From Oxalobacter vibrioformis (GTDB lineage: Bacteria; Pseudomonadota; Gammaproteobacteria; Burkholderiales; Burkholderiaceae_D): a stretch of 64,000 nt of DNA. Below the pieces are notes generated by a model. It was not told the DNA's origin, did not search any database, and was given only the letters and a program-made list of their open reading frames with translations. Position 1 is the stretch's first letter, and each line of letters opens with the position of its first letter. This document shows positions 26,388 through 35,259 of the stretch, piece after piece. Location: positions 186,001-250,000 of the forward strand of contig NZ_CP098242.1 in the NCBI RefSeq assembly GCF_027118995.1, given 5' to 3'. Position numbers and translations under genes: made by a program.

Positions 26388-27896
26388 TTAATAGGCTGTA
26401 TCTCCACGATGCACGATGTTGCCGAATTCTATCGCCCTCTGAATGTAATCAGCAGCAATTTCACTCATTTTCGACAGCGCAGCATTCTGCCCGATATTCA
26501 ACATCAAAGAATCGTTGCGGCCTGCAGTTGCGGTGGAAAATCCGTAGGCCAGCATATTGGCAACAGCTGTTGAGGCCGCCTTTCTTTTTGCTTTGCTACT
26601 GGCAACTGCACTCTTTGCCTTCCGCATGGCTTCAGCATTACTCATGCCGCGTGATTTATACGTTTCGTAGTCTGCGACCAATTCTTCATTTTTCGCCAGC
26701 ATTTCAGCAGGCATGCTGTCCAGTTCCTCAATAAACCGTTGATGTTCTTTCAGATAGCTGCTTGCCACATCAAAAGGAATGGCAAAAGAAGCAACAGCCT
26801 TGCCTCCCCATGCTCTTGTTGCCAAGGAAAAAAAGGCCGCATCGGGCGCTCGCTCCATCATTTCACTACCCGTTTTTGTCAGGGCTCCTGTTGCAGTGTA
26901 CATGCCATTGGATTTGAACAGATCGCCATCATTTTCTGCCGCATTTTGTATATCCATGATTTCGTTGCGCTTGTCGGCAAGCGTATCCATCACCTTATCA
27001 CCCCCACTCAAATTTGAAAGATAATTCAGTGACTGCGGAAAGAAATCCACTCCTTTCGCGGGAAAAGAACCAAGCACTCCCGCTGCCAAACCAAGTCCCA
27101 ACTGGTTTGCAACCTTGCCGATAGGCTGGCCATAAAGCCGGGCAATGTTTTCCAGTTGTTCATACGAGTAGGCGCCTTCGTGCGCGGCTGCGTGGTAGGC
27201 ATTCTGGTATTTCCCCCATCCTGTGGCGTTTTCATCCTGGTTTCGTGCCTGTTGTGCGGTTGATTTCAGTATCTGTTCCAATTCCCGGGCACGTTTGATT
27301 CTGGCATTGTCTTTTTCAAGGTTTTCCATGCCGTAATTCACGGCACGAAAGGAGGGGCTGTTGTCGGGGTTCAGGTTTCCCCAGCTGTCTGCGGAAGGTA
27401 CAGTTGTCAGCCGAGTGTAATCGGGCTCGAAAAGTATTTTGTCGAGGCGCTCTGCCTCTTCAAACCATTGCGGATCATCGTCACCCCGTTCCATTTTGGT
27501 GAATGCTTTGACTTCTGCATTGTGGGCGGAATTATCGGTATTGGCATTGTTCTGGTTGCTCTCAAACCAGTTTTCTCCCCACTTATAGCTGGTGCTGTCC
27601 GGTTTCTTTTGAACGGATTTAACCGGAGTTGCTGGTACAGGGAAATCAATTTTTACGGGATACAGTGTATTGTCTGCCTGAAAGCCATTTTTTCCTCTGC
27701 CGTCAAGGCTGTAATCGGGATTTTGCTGTGTTTGCGGTTCTGGGAAGGGAGTAGCGGTGATGCCAGCAATCTGGCTGGCATTTTGCTGCCAGGCACTGGT
27801 ATGGCCAGTGATATCGAAACCGGTTTTGCTGATGAAATGGTCTTCAGCATTGTCGAACAGGTGGTTATTCCTGTTTTCATCAAATAAATTGGACAT
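26388..27896 (-). CDS. Island protein with ENxN(D/N)HL start, unknown function
   Basis: A 502-residue protein with no signal peptide. Residues 1-150 are Asn/Gln/Pro-rich and probably disordered, beginning MSNLFDENRNNHLFDN. The middle (about 230-360) is helical with a hydrophobic patch (LGLGLAAGVLGSFPAKGV). The end is Ala/Lys/Glu-rich (MRKAKSAVASSKAKRKAAST), suggesting a coiled or DNA-binding segment, followed by a small C-terminal part. I recognise no domain. AAGGAGG precedes the ATG. The start motif, upstream DNA motif and Sel1 neighbour are shared with the broken gene at 14780-17336. A secreted effector or phage-derived virion protein are both possible. Confidence 0.75.
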   Translation of the reverse strand: MSNLFDENRNNHLFDNAEDHFISKTGFDITGHTSAWQQNASQIAGITATPFPEPQTQQNPDYSLDGRGKNGFQADNTLYPVKIDFPVPATPVKSVQKKPDSTSYKWGENWFESNQNNANTDNSAHNAEVKAFTKMERGDDDPQWFEEAERLDKILFEPDYTRLTTVPSADSWGNLNPDNSPSFRAVNYGMENLEKDNARIKRARELEQILKSTAQQARNQDENATGWGKYQNAYHAAAHEGAYSYEQLENIARLYGQPIGKVANQLGLGLAAGVLGSFPAKGVDFFPQSLNYLSNLSGGDKVMDTLADKRNEIMDIQNAAENDGDLFKSNGMYTATGALTKTGSEMMERAPDAAFFSLATRAWGGKAVASFAIPFDVASSYLKEHQRFIEELDSMPAEMLAKNEELVADYETYKSRGMSNAEAMRKAKSAVASSKAKRKAASTAVANMLAYGFSTATAGRNDSLMLNIGQNAALSKMSEIAADYIQRAIEFGNIVHRGDTAY

Positions 27897-27947
27897 GTGT
27901 CCTCCTTGATATAAAGTAAAAAAGCACCGTTTTTGCAGTGCGCCCTA

Positions 27948-27973
27948 CTGTTATACCGCGCTGTCAAGAGGGG
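27948..27973 (-). promoter_or_regulatory. Conserved motif upstream of the island gene
   Basis: On the minus strand: CCCC, T, CTTGACAGCG, CGG, TATAACAG. It matches the motif at 17423-17446 except for two single-base indels and one substitution, and lies 52 bases before the ATG. The remaining stretch to 28374 (about 400 bases) holds the right attachment repeat but no gene I can support. Confidence 0.5.
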
Positions 27974-28240
27974 ACGAAATGTTTATCCGAATGTTTGTCA
28001 CATGCGCCGGAGAGACAGGTATAGAGCGGCTTTCAGAGTATGCCCCATACGCTAAAAACAAGTCGATTTTGATATCATCCTAAGCCTTTTCCGATCGGGC
28101 TCAAGACACGTACAATTGGGATAAGTCTTTTCATGGCGCCACCCCCCAAGATATTTGATGCCAGCATGAAAAAAACATGAAATTTATTACGGAAAATTCA
28201 CGGATGACACGCTAGAAACCCGCGTAAACACTGGAGTTCG

Positions 28241-28261
28241 GATTCCGGTCCCGGGCACCAT
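28241..28261 (+). repeat. Right attachment-type repeat (tRNA-Leu 3' end copy)
   Basis: An exact copy of 25191-25211, 3,050 bases away. The similarity continues four bases to the left (GTTCG against GTTC) but not into the rest of the tRNA, so this is not a second tRNA gene. Confidence 0.85.
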
Positions 28262-28374
28262 CTTCTGTTCTGCATCTCTGCCCTCCATCCTCCCTGTCTG
28301 CGCCTGCCTGATTTGCTTATTCATCTCTTTACGGTGAATGGAATAGTCTCGGCATATTTGATAACAGCCTCTAG

Positions 28375-29378
28375 CTGTTTAGTCCCGGCCTTTGATGGCA
28401 CAATCATGTCATCTGAATGGAAGGAAATATTATGAGACAGATTTTACACAGCAGCGCCACAACAACAGAGGCTGTGCGTCGAGCAATACAAAATAGTCAA
28501 GAGAGCGTGAGGGCGTTAGCAAAGCGCTATGGCATCAACCCCAAGACAGTGGCGAAATGGCGCAGGCGGGAAACCGTCAAGGATTTGCCCACTGGCCCGA
28601 AAAATCCTTCTTCAACCGTATTGTCCGTAGAAGAGGAAGCCATTATTGTGGCTTTCCGGCGGCATACCCTGTTTCCCCTTGATGATTGCCTTTATGCCCT
28701 GCAACCCACTATCGCTCACCTGAGCCGATCTTCATTACATCGCTGTTTACAGCGTCATGGCATATCCCGCTTGCCAGAAGTTCAGGGCGACAAACCAGTG
28801 CCAAAGAAATTCAAGACTTATCCTATTGGCTGCTTCCCTATCGACATAGCCGAAGTACGAACCGCTGAAGGTCGGCTTTATCTGTTTGCAGCAATAGACC
28901 GAACCAGCAAGTTTGCCTATGTGGAATTGCACCAGCGAGCAGGAAAAATGCAGGCGGCACAGTTTTTACGCAACCTGCAGGAGGCTTTGCCTTATGCCAT
29001 TCATACTGTCCTGACGGATAACGGGATTCAATTCACCAACAGAGAAAAGGATCGGTTTGCCTTTGAGCATATTTTTGATCGTGTTTGCAGGGAAAACGGC
29101 ATTGAGCACCGACTGACCAAGGTAAAGCATCCATGGACCAACGGCCAGGTTGAACGAATGAACCGCACGGTCAAGCAAGCGACTGTCAATCGATATCATT
29201 ATGACGATCACAAGCAGTTTGAAAACTATCTCCAGAATTTCATGAATGCCTATAATTTCGCCCGCCGATTGAAGTCTTTAAAAGGGCTTACGCCTTATGA
29301 ATTTATTTGCAAAATCTGGACAACTCAGCCACATCGTTTTACTCTAAACCCTAGCCATCAAATGCCGGGACTAAACAG
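28375..29378 (+). mobile_element. IS481-family insertion sequence
   Basis: A 1,004-base element. Its ends begin CTGTTTAGTCCCGGC and are inverted repeats over 25 bases with one mismatch, flanked by CTAG on both sides (28371-28374 and 29379-29382). CTAG is the known preferred target of Bordetella IS481, which supports the family call. One intact transposase gene fills it. Confidence 0.9.
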
Positions 29379-29382
29379 CTAG
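28432..29382 (+). CDS. IS481-family transposase
   Basis: A 316-residue transposase. The N-terminal helix-turn-helix contains VRALAKRYGINPKTVAKWRRR. The DDE integrase core has its acidic residues in FPIDIAEVRT, LTDNGIQFTN and GQVERMNRTVKQA. The ATG at 28432 is preferred over one 15 bases upstream because GGAAGGAAATATT stands just before it. The stop codon TAG is supplied by the flanking CTAG target copy rather than by the element itself. The final residues PGLNS are encoded by the terminal inverted repeat. Confidence 0.92.
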   Translation: MRQILHSSATTTEAVRRAIQNSQESVRALAKRYGINPKTVAKWRRRETVKDLPTGPKNPSSTVLSVEEEAIIVAFRRHTLFPLDDCLYALQPTIAHLSRSSLHRCLQRHGISRLPEVQGDKPVPKKFKTYPIGCFPIDIAEVRTAEGRLYLFAAIDRTSKFAYVELHQRAGKMQAAQFLRNLQEALPYAIHTVLTDNGIQFTNREKDRFAFEHIFDRVCRENGIEHRLTKVKHPWTNGQVERMNRTVKQATVNRYHYDDHKQFENYLQNFMNAYNFARRLKSLKGLTPYEFICKIWTTQPHRFTLNPSHQMPGLNS

Positions 29383-29401
29383 GGTCATTTAAACCTCCGC
29401 T

Positions 29402-29659
29402 TCATCCTCCGGTTACCGGTGGAAAAAAAGCCACCTCACACCCTTCGGTAATGGGGGTATCCGGCCCTGTCATTTTATGGTCGCAGGCCATCCTCAATAC
29501 CTTGTCCGGCCCCAGCACATCCGCCCAGACGCCTCCTCTTGCGGCCAGGAACTCCCGCACATCACCAACCGTCCTGACATCATCAGGCAGACTGGCCGAT
29601 TCAGCCGTGCTATTCAACGCCACACGGACGCTGGCAAAAAAACGAAGCTCGATATTCAT
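29402..29659 (-). CDS. moaD: Molybdopterin synthase sulfur-carrier subunit MoaD
   Basis: An 85-residue ubiquitin-like protein ending in the required GlyGly (PPVTGG), which is thiocarboxylated and delivers sulfur to precursor Z in molybdenum cofactor synthesis. The start MNIELRFFASVR is typical. The ATG overlaps the moeA stop by four bases, so it is translated with moeA. No moaE follows here; an IS481 element lies 20 bases downstream and may have separated the gene from its partner. Confidence 0.9.
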   Translation of the reverse strand: MNIELRFFASVRVALNSTAESASLPDDVRTVGDVREFLAARGGVWADVLGPDKVLRMACDHKMTGPDTPITEGCEVAFFPPVTGG

Positions 29660-30882
29660 AAATGCATCAATCCGATTAAAGGAAGAAACCGCACCATATC
29701 CCCTTTTTTGATGAGATTGCCGGGTGGGTTATCAATCAGTCCATCGCTCCAGGTCACCGATGACAGCACGCCGGACCCCTGATTTTCAAAAAGTTCCAGG
29801 CCGTTTTCATCGTTGATCCTTGCCCGGAGAAATTCGTTGCGCTCTTCAGCCTTGCCCATTGAAAAATCAGCCCGCATCCTGACAGCAAGCGGTTTTACAT
29901 CCTGAACGCCCATCATGCGCAAAAGAAAAGGCCGGACAAAAATCAGGAAGGTAACAAAACTGGAAACCGGATTGCCCGGCAAACCGATAAAAGGCGTCAG
30001 TTTGTAAGCACTCTTGTTTTTTTTGGTGCGGATGATTTCCCCATACGCCATCGGTTTGCCCGGCTTGACGGCTATCTGCCAAAGCGTGATTTTTCCATGC
30101 GCCTCAACCGCTTCCCTGACATGGTCTTCCTCTCCAACAGACATCCCGCCTGAAGCCAGAATCAGGTCGTGCCGATCCACCGTATCCAAAAGCGCTTTTC
30201 GGGTGGAAAACAACTCATCAGGCACATTGCCGTAATCGGTGACAATACATCCGAAATTTTCCAGTAATGCGCGCAGCAGATAGCGGTTTGAATTATAAAC
30301 ATGGCCAGGCCTCAGGAACTCGCCAGGCATGACAATTTCATTACCAGTGGAAAAAAAGGCAACGCGCGGACGACGCACGACAGGAAGATCAAGATAACCG
30401 ACAGACCCTGCCAGCCCGAGATGCTGGGCCTTGAGGCGTGTCCCTTTTTCCAGGACCCTGTCTTCTTTTTTGATGCTCTCCCCGGTTTTGCGTATCCACT
30501 CGCCCGGCTTCGGTATATGCCGGACCGTCACCGTTTTCCCATCGGATTCGCAGTTTTCCTGGATCACAATCGCATCAGCACCCTCCGGAACGGGAGCGCC
30601 AGTAAATATCCGTGCGGCCTCCCCTTTTCTCAAGAGCTTGCCGGTTGTGCCAGCCTGGATACGCTGGGTGATTTTCAGCGAAGCATCCCCGCTTGCGCAG
30701 TCTTCGGCACGGACTGCGTAACCATCCATGGAAGAATTATCGGCATTGGGAACATTGATACGGGAAAAGATATCCTCAGCCAGAACCCTTCCATTGGCAT
30801 TATGCGTTTTCACCACTTCCCCCTCCAGTGCAGGAGGCACGGCATCCATAAGACGCGCTAAGGCTTCGTCAGTCGATAGCAT
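29656..30882 (-). CDS. moeA: Molybdopterin molybdenumtransferase MoeA
   Basis: A 408-residue enzyme that inserts molybdate into adenylylated molybdopterin. It has ADNSSMDGYAVR near the N-terminus, IFTGAPVPEGADAIV, and the MogA-like domain with GNEIVMPGE, SGGMSVGEEDHV, KPGKPMAYG and GLPGNPVSSFVTF. The ATG at 30882 has AGGGAA upstream and gives a usual start (LSTDEALARLMDAV); a longer frame has no site. It precedes moaD with overlap and follows thrC by about 120 bases, a betaproteobacterial order. Confidence 0.93.
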   Translation of the reverse strand: MLSTDEALARLMDAVPPALEGEVVKTHNANGRVLAEDIFSRINVPNADNSSMDGYAVRAEDCASGDASLKITQRIQAGTTGKLLRKGEAARIFTGAPVPEGADAIVIQENCESDGKTVTVRHIPKPGEWIRKTGESIKKEDRVLEKGTRLKAQHLGLAGSVGYLDLPVVRRPRVAFFSTGNEIVMPGEFLRPGHVYNSNRYLLRALLENFGCIVTDYGNVPDELFSTRKALLDTVDRHDLILASGGMSVGEEDHVREAVEAHGKITLWQIAVKPGKPMAYGEIIRTKKNKSAYKLTPFIGLPGNPVSSFVTFLIFVRPFLLRMMGVQDVKPLAVRMRADFSMGKAEERNEFLRARINDENGLELFENQGSGVLSSVTWSDGLIDNPPGNLIKKGDMVRFLPLIGLMHL

Positions 30883-31003
30883 TGAATTCCCTGAAAGGCT
30901 TTTGTCAGAATCACGAACCAGCACACAGTTTCAGACAAAAACACGGGTTTTGCCTTACCCGGCATCAATATCCCCTGTTTTAATGATAAAAAAACAACAA
31001 AAT

Positions 31004-32473
31004 CTACAGGCCGGTATGTTCCGCTATGTAGTGCTTGACCTCGTCTGCCTTATCCGGCATGACGATAAAACGCTGCGGCAATGCCTCAATGTTCTCAAAT
31101 CCTGCCGGACGCTCGGCATCTGCTCCCAGTGCTTCACGGATGGTTTCATTGAATTTGGCAGCAAGCGCGGTCTCAAGCACAATCATGGGTATACCCGCCT
31201 CCTGATGCTCCCTTGCCACCTTTACCCCATCGGCGGTGTGGGTATCTATCACGATGCCATAGGCCTCCTTGACAAACCGGATGGTAGCCAACCGATCCTG
31301 GTGGGTGGAGCGGCCGGATTCAAAACCGAATGCGGGCACCTTCAGAAACTCGTCGCCATCGCTTCCGGGCCTGCCGGAAAGATCAAAATATCCCCGGCTT
31401 TCAATCTGGCGGAAAAGCGCATTGACCCGCTGGCCATCCTGACCCAGGAGATCATAGACAAAGCGCTCGAAATTGGATGCCTTGGAGATATCCATTGATG
31501 GGCTGCTCGTATGCAGGGTTTCGGCTGATTTGCGCACCCGGTAAACCCCCGTGCGGAAAAACTCATCCAGGACATCGTTTTCATTCGTTGCCACGACCAG
31601 TTTGGCAATCGGCAATCCCATCATGCGCGCAATATGGCCGGCGCAGATATTGCCGAAATTGCCCGAGGGCACCGTAAAGGAGACTTTCTGGCTGTTGCTT
31701 TCCGTTGCCTCCAGATAACCCCGGAAATAATAGATAACCTGTGCCACCACCCTTGCCCAGTTGATGGAGTTGACCGTTCCGATTTTCTGGCGGGACTTGA
31801 ACGGCAGATCATTCGAGACTGCCTTGACGATATCCTGGCAGTCATCAAAAACGCCCTCAATGGCGATATTGAAAATATTGGGATCAGGCAGGCTGAACAT
31901 CTGCGCCGTCTGGAAAGCACTCATTTTCCCGTGAGGAGAAAGCATGAAAACACGGATACCCTTTTTCCCCCGCATGGCATACTCGGCAGCACTGCCTGTA
32001 TCGCCTGAGGTGGCTCCCAGGATATTCAGTTCGGCATGCTGACGGGCCAGCTCGTATTCAAAGAAATTGCCCAGAAGCTGCATGGCCATATCCTTGAACG
32101 CCAGTGTGGGGCCACCGGAAAGGCCAAGCAGTGCCAAAACCTTGCCATCCTTTTCTTCCAGTACCCGTAAAGGCGTGATTTTTGCCGCATCCTGATCCGG
32201 ACGCACATTCCGGTATATCTCCGGAGTATAGGTTTTGTGAATCAGTGCCTTGAGATCGGCTTCCGGCATATCGGTTGCAAATTTCTTCAACACTTCACAG
32301 GCGAGATCCGCATAGGAAAGACGACGCCAGGCAGTCAGTTCCTCATCCGTTACCCGGGGATAGGCTAGAGGCATGTAAAGGCCGCCATCAGGGGAAAGCC
32401 CCTCCAGCAGAATCTGTAAAAATGATCGCTTCTCCGCTTCTTTACGAAAAGCGCGGGTTGAAATGTATTGCAT
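31004..32473 (-). CDS. thrC: Threonine synthase
   Basis: A 489-residue PLP enzyme that converts O-phosphohomoserine to threonine. The size and start (MQYISTRAFRKEAEKRSF) match the long gammaproteobacterial/yeast-type class. The PLP lysine is in GPTLAFKDMAMQLLG, and the phosphate-binding loop is in ATSGDTGSAA. The hom gene, often adjacent in this group, is not in the window on this side. The gene is divergent from nadE with a 121-base gap holding both promoters. Confidence 0.94.
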   Translation of the reverse strand: MQYISTRAFRKEAEKRSFLQILLEGLSPDGGLYMPLAYPRVTDEELTAWRRLSYADLACEVLKKFATDMPEADLKALIHKTYTPEIYRNVRPDQDAAKITPLRVLEEKDGKVLALLGLSGGPTLAFKDMAMQLLGNFFEYELARQHAELNILGATSGDTGSAAEYAMRGKKGIRVFMLSPHGKMSAFQTAQMFSLPDPNIFNIAIEGVFDDCQDIVKAVSNDLPFKSRQKIGTVNSINWARVVAQVIYYFRGYLEATESNSQKVSFTVPSGNFGNICAGHIARMMGLPIAKLVVATNENDVLDEFFRTGVYRVRKSAETLHTSSPSMDISKASNFERFVYDLLGQDGQRVNALFRQIESRGYFDLSGRPGSDGDEFLKVPAFGFESGRSTHQDRLATIRFVKEAYGIVIDTHTADGVKVAREHQEAGIPMIVLETALAAKFNETIREALGADAERPAGFENIEALPQRFIVMPDKADEVKHYIAEHTGL

Positions 32474-32594
32474 ATCAAATCCGGATATATCAAACAGGTA
32501 ATTGTACCGCTTTTATTTGACAAATTGACAGGGACACGCATATCCATTCTGTCTTTCCACCGGAAAGAACCCTCCCGTGCAATAATACAAAACC

Positions 32595-34235
32595 ATGAGC
32601 AAACAGGACTGGCAAAACATGTCTCCAAAAGTAGCAATCGCCCAGATAAACAGCACGGTCGGCGACATTGACGGCAACCGCATGCGTATCGCTGAATTTT
32701 CATGACGTGCGGCAGCATCCGGCGCTGACATCGTCGTTACGCCCGAATTGTCCCTCACAGGCTATCCCCCGGAAGACCTGCTGCTCAACCGCAGTTTTTA
32801 TGACAGCACGGCCTTAGCCCTGGCCGCCCTTGCCAGTGATCTGGCTGACATACCGGATCTTCATGTGCTTGTCGGCCACCACCTTGTCACCGGCAGCGGG
32901 CGGTATAACGCCTGTTCCATCCTGTCAAAAGGAAAAATTGTTGCCACTTACTGCAAAGCCGCGCTTCCCAATCACTCTGTCTTTGATGAAAAGCGCTATT
33001 TCACGCCAGGAGAACAACCTGTTGTTTTTACCGTAAAAGGCATATGCTTTGGCATCAACATCTGCGAGGATGTCTGGTCTGAAAAAGCGCCTGCACGTGC
33101 AAAACAGGCGGGAGCCGATGTGCTGCTGGTTCCCAATGCCTCACCTTACAACATGAACAAGCTGTCAAAGCGCTATGACATCCTGCGGGAAAACGTTTCC
33201 AGACAGGGGATGGCGGTCATCTATACCAATCTGGTCGGAGGGCAGGATGAACTGGTATTTGATGGCAACTCGTTTGCGCTGGATCATACCGGACAGCTGT
33301 GCGCCCATTTATGCCACTGCGATGAAGACATTGAGCTCCTTTCATTTGAGGGAGGGAAGCTCCAGCCTGCGCGCCAGGAAAAAACCATTTCAACAGAAGA
33401 AGAAGTCTATCGCGCACTCGTGCTGGGCACCCGCGACTACGTCGAAAAAAACGGTTTTCCCGGCATTATCCTTGGCCTTTCCGGGGGCGTGGACTCAGCC
33501 CTGGTACTTGCGATTGCCGTGGACGCCCTTGGCCGCGAACGGACAAGGGCTGTCATGATGCCGTCTCCCTATACCGCTGATATATCCATCGTGGATGCGG
33601 GCGAAATGGCCGCCCGCCTGAACATTCTTTACGATGTCATCCCCATCAATGACTGCTTCACAACTTTCCTGAGTACCCTTTCCTACCGGTTCGCAGGGCT
33701 GGCGGAAGATGCCACCGAGGAAAATATACAGGCCCGTATCCGGGGCACGATCCTGATGGCACTTTCCAATAAAACCGGCAGCATCGTACTGACAACAGGA
33801 AACAAGAGTGAGCTGGCCGTCGGCTACAGCACGCTTTATGGTGATATGGCTGGCGGCTTTTCCGTTATTCGTGATGTCCCCAAAACACTGGTATACCGCC
33901 TGTGCCGCTATCGCAACAGCGTTTCGGACATCATTCCGGATCGCATCCTGACGAGAGCGCCCTCTGCCGAACTGAGACAGGATCAGCGTGACCAGGATTC
34001 GCTGCCGCCTTACGACATACTGGATGCCATTGTCCAGATGTTCATGGAAGAAGAAAAAAGCCTGGCAGAAATTATCGAGGCTGGTTACGACCCGGCAGTG
34101 GTTGAGCGGATTCTTTTTCTCATCCGGAGAAATGAATACAAGCGCCGCCAGGCAGCTGTCGGCATCCGGATTACGCCTCGCGGTTTCGGACGTGACTGGC
34201 GGCATCCCATCACATCCAGATACCGCGACCGGTAG
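32595..34235 (+). pseudogene. nadE: Glutamine-dependent NAD+ synthetase with an in-frame stop codon
   Basis: The frame encodes a full two-domain NadE (546 codons from ATG 32595, or 538 from ATG 32619). TGA at 32703-32705 interrupts it after IAEFS; the residues after it (RAAASGADIVVTPELSLTGYP) continue the family pattern. Downstream everything is intact: the glutaminase Lys and Cys (INICEDVW), and the synthetase P-loop LSGGVDSALVLA. A CGA-to-TGA change would explain the stop. Restart at a downstream TTG (32748) would lose the catalytic Glu of the nitrilase domain but keep the ammonia-dependent synthetase domain. Readthrough or a sequencing error is also possible. Confidence 0.8.
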
Positions 34236-34262
34236 CGATTGATTTACAATCGCTGTATATAA

Positions 34263-34640
<378 letters not shown>

Positions 34641-34659
34641 TTTGCCGGTAAAACGGGAA

Positions 34660-35142
34660 TTATTTGCTATCCGCCACAAAATAACGGCCGGTTGCCGCCT
34701 TGGCTTCGTTACTCTCTTTAATCAGTTCCTTCGCCCGGGCCAATTGTGACGCGACCATATTGGCTTCCACTTTTTTTGCCGCAGTGCCGGACATCTGATA
34801 TCCCTGCTCGAAAGAAATGCTGTACCACCGGTAAGCCTGTACCGGATCGGTACGCATACCCAATCCCAGTTCGTACATACCGCCCAGCATGTATTGCGCT
34901 CTCATGTGGCCGCTTTCCGCTGCGCGCCTCATCCAGATGCCGCAAACCTGATCATCCTGCTCGAGGTTGACACCGCCACAATAAAGCTCGGCAATCTTTA
35001 CCATGGCATTCACATCACCTTTTTCAGCCTTGACGACGAGCTTCGCAATGGTTTCCTCCCCGCTTTCACAACCGGACAAAACGGTAACCGCAAGCACTGC
35101 AATGACAATCGAAGTAACAATTTTACTGACGGATAAACGCAT
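34660..35142 (-). CDS. Short Sel1-repeat lipoprotein
   Basis: About 160 residues. The N-terminus is a lipoprotein signal with lipobox VLSGC (mature end CESGEE), so it should be anchored in the envelope. Two clear Sel1 units follow (VNAMVKIAELYCGGV and MRAQYMLGGMYELGLGM), then a charged C-terminal helix. The ATG at 35142 has AGGA six bases ahead; other ATGs six and more bases upstream are worse placed. It converges with glnB. The partner is unknown; unlike the two other signal-bearing Sel1 genes, it has no large unknown gene beside it. Confidence 0.8.
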   Translation of the reverse strand: MRLSVSKIVTSIVIAVLAVTVLSGCESGEETIAKLVVKAEKGDVNAMVKIAELYCGGVNLEQDDQVCGIWMRRAAESGHMRAQYMLGGMYELGLGMRTDPVQAYRWYSISFEQGYQMSGTAAKKVEANMVASQLARAKELIKESNEAKAATGRYFVADSK

Positions 35143-35259
35143 ATTCATTCCTGTAGTCAACATCATCGGCTTTTCCCGTCCCGGATGAGAACAAGAAGGC
35201 GCGATAAAAAACAAGAAGAAAGTATAGCCTTAACGGCGATTTGATACCAGTGTAACGGC

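Larger units (their letters stand above)
25211..28260. mobile_element. 3.05-kb tRNA-Leu-bounded island without an integrase
   Basis: The segment between the two tRNA 3'-end copies holds only two genes, both on the minus strand: a Sel1-repeat protein and a 502-residue unknown protein. About 360 non-coding bases follow before the right repeat. The layout is that of an integrated element that used the tRNA-Leu(UAA) gene as its attachment site. No integrase gene or remnant is visible, so mobilisation would need a helper, or the integrase was lost. An IS481 element lies 114 bases beyond the right repeat. Confidence 0.7.

Noticed and set aside
28236..28260. Possible second tRNA gene
   Set aside because: Only the T-arm half and acceptor 3' strand are present; there is no D arm, anticodon arm or 5' acceptor strand. 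It is better explained as an attachment repeat.
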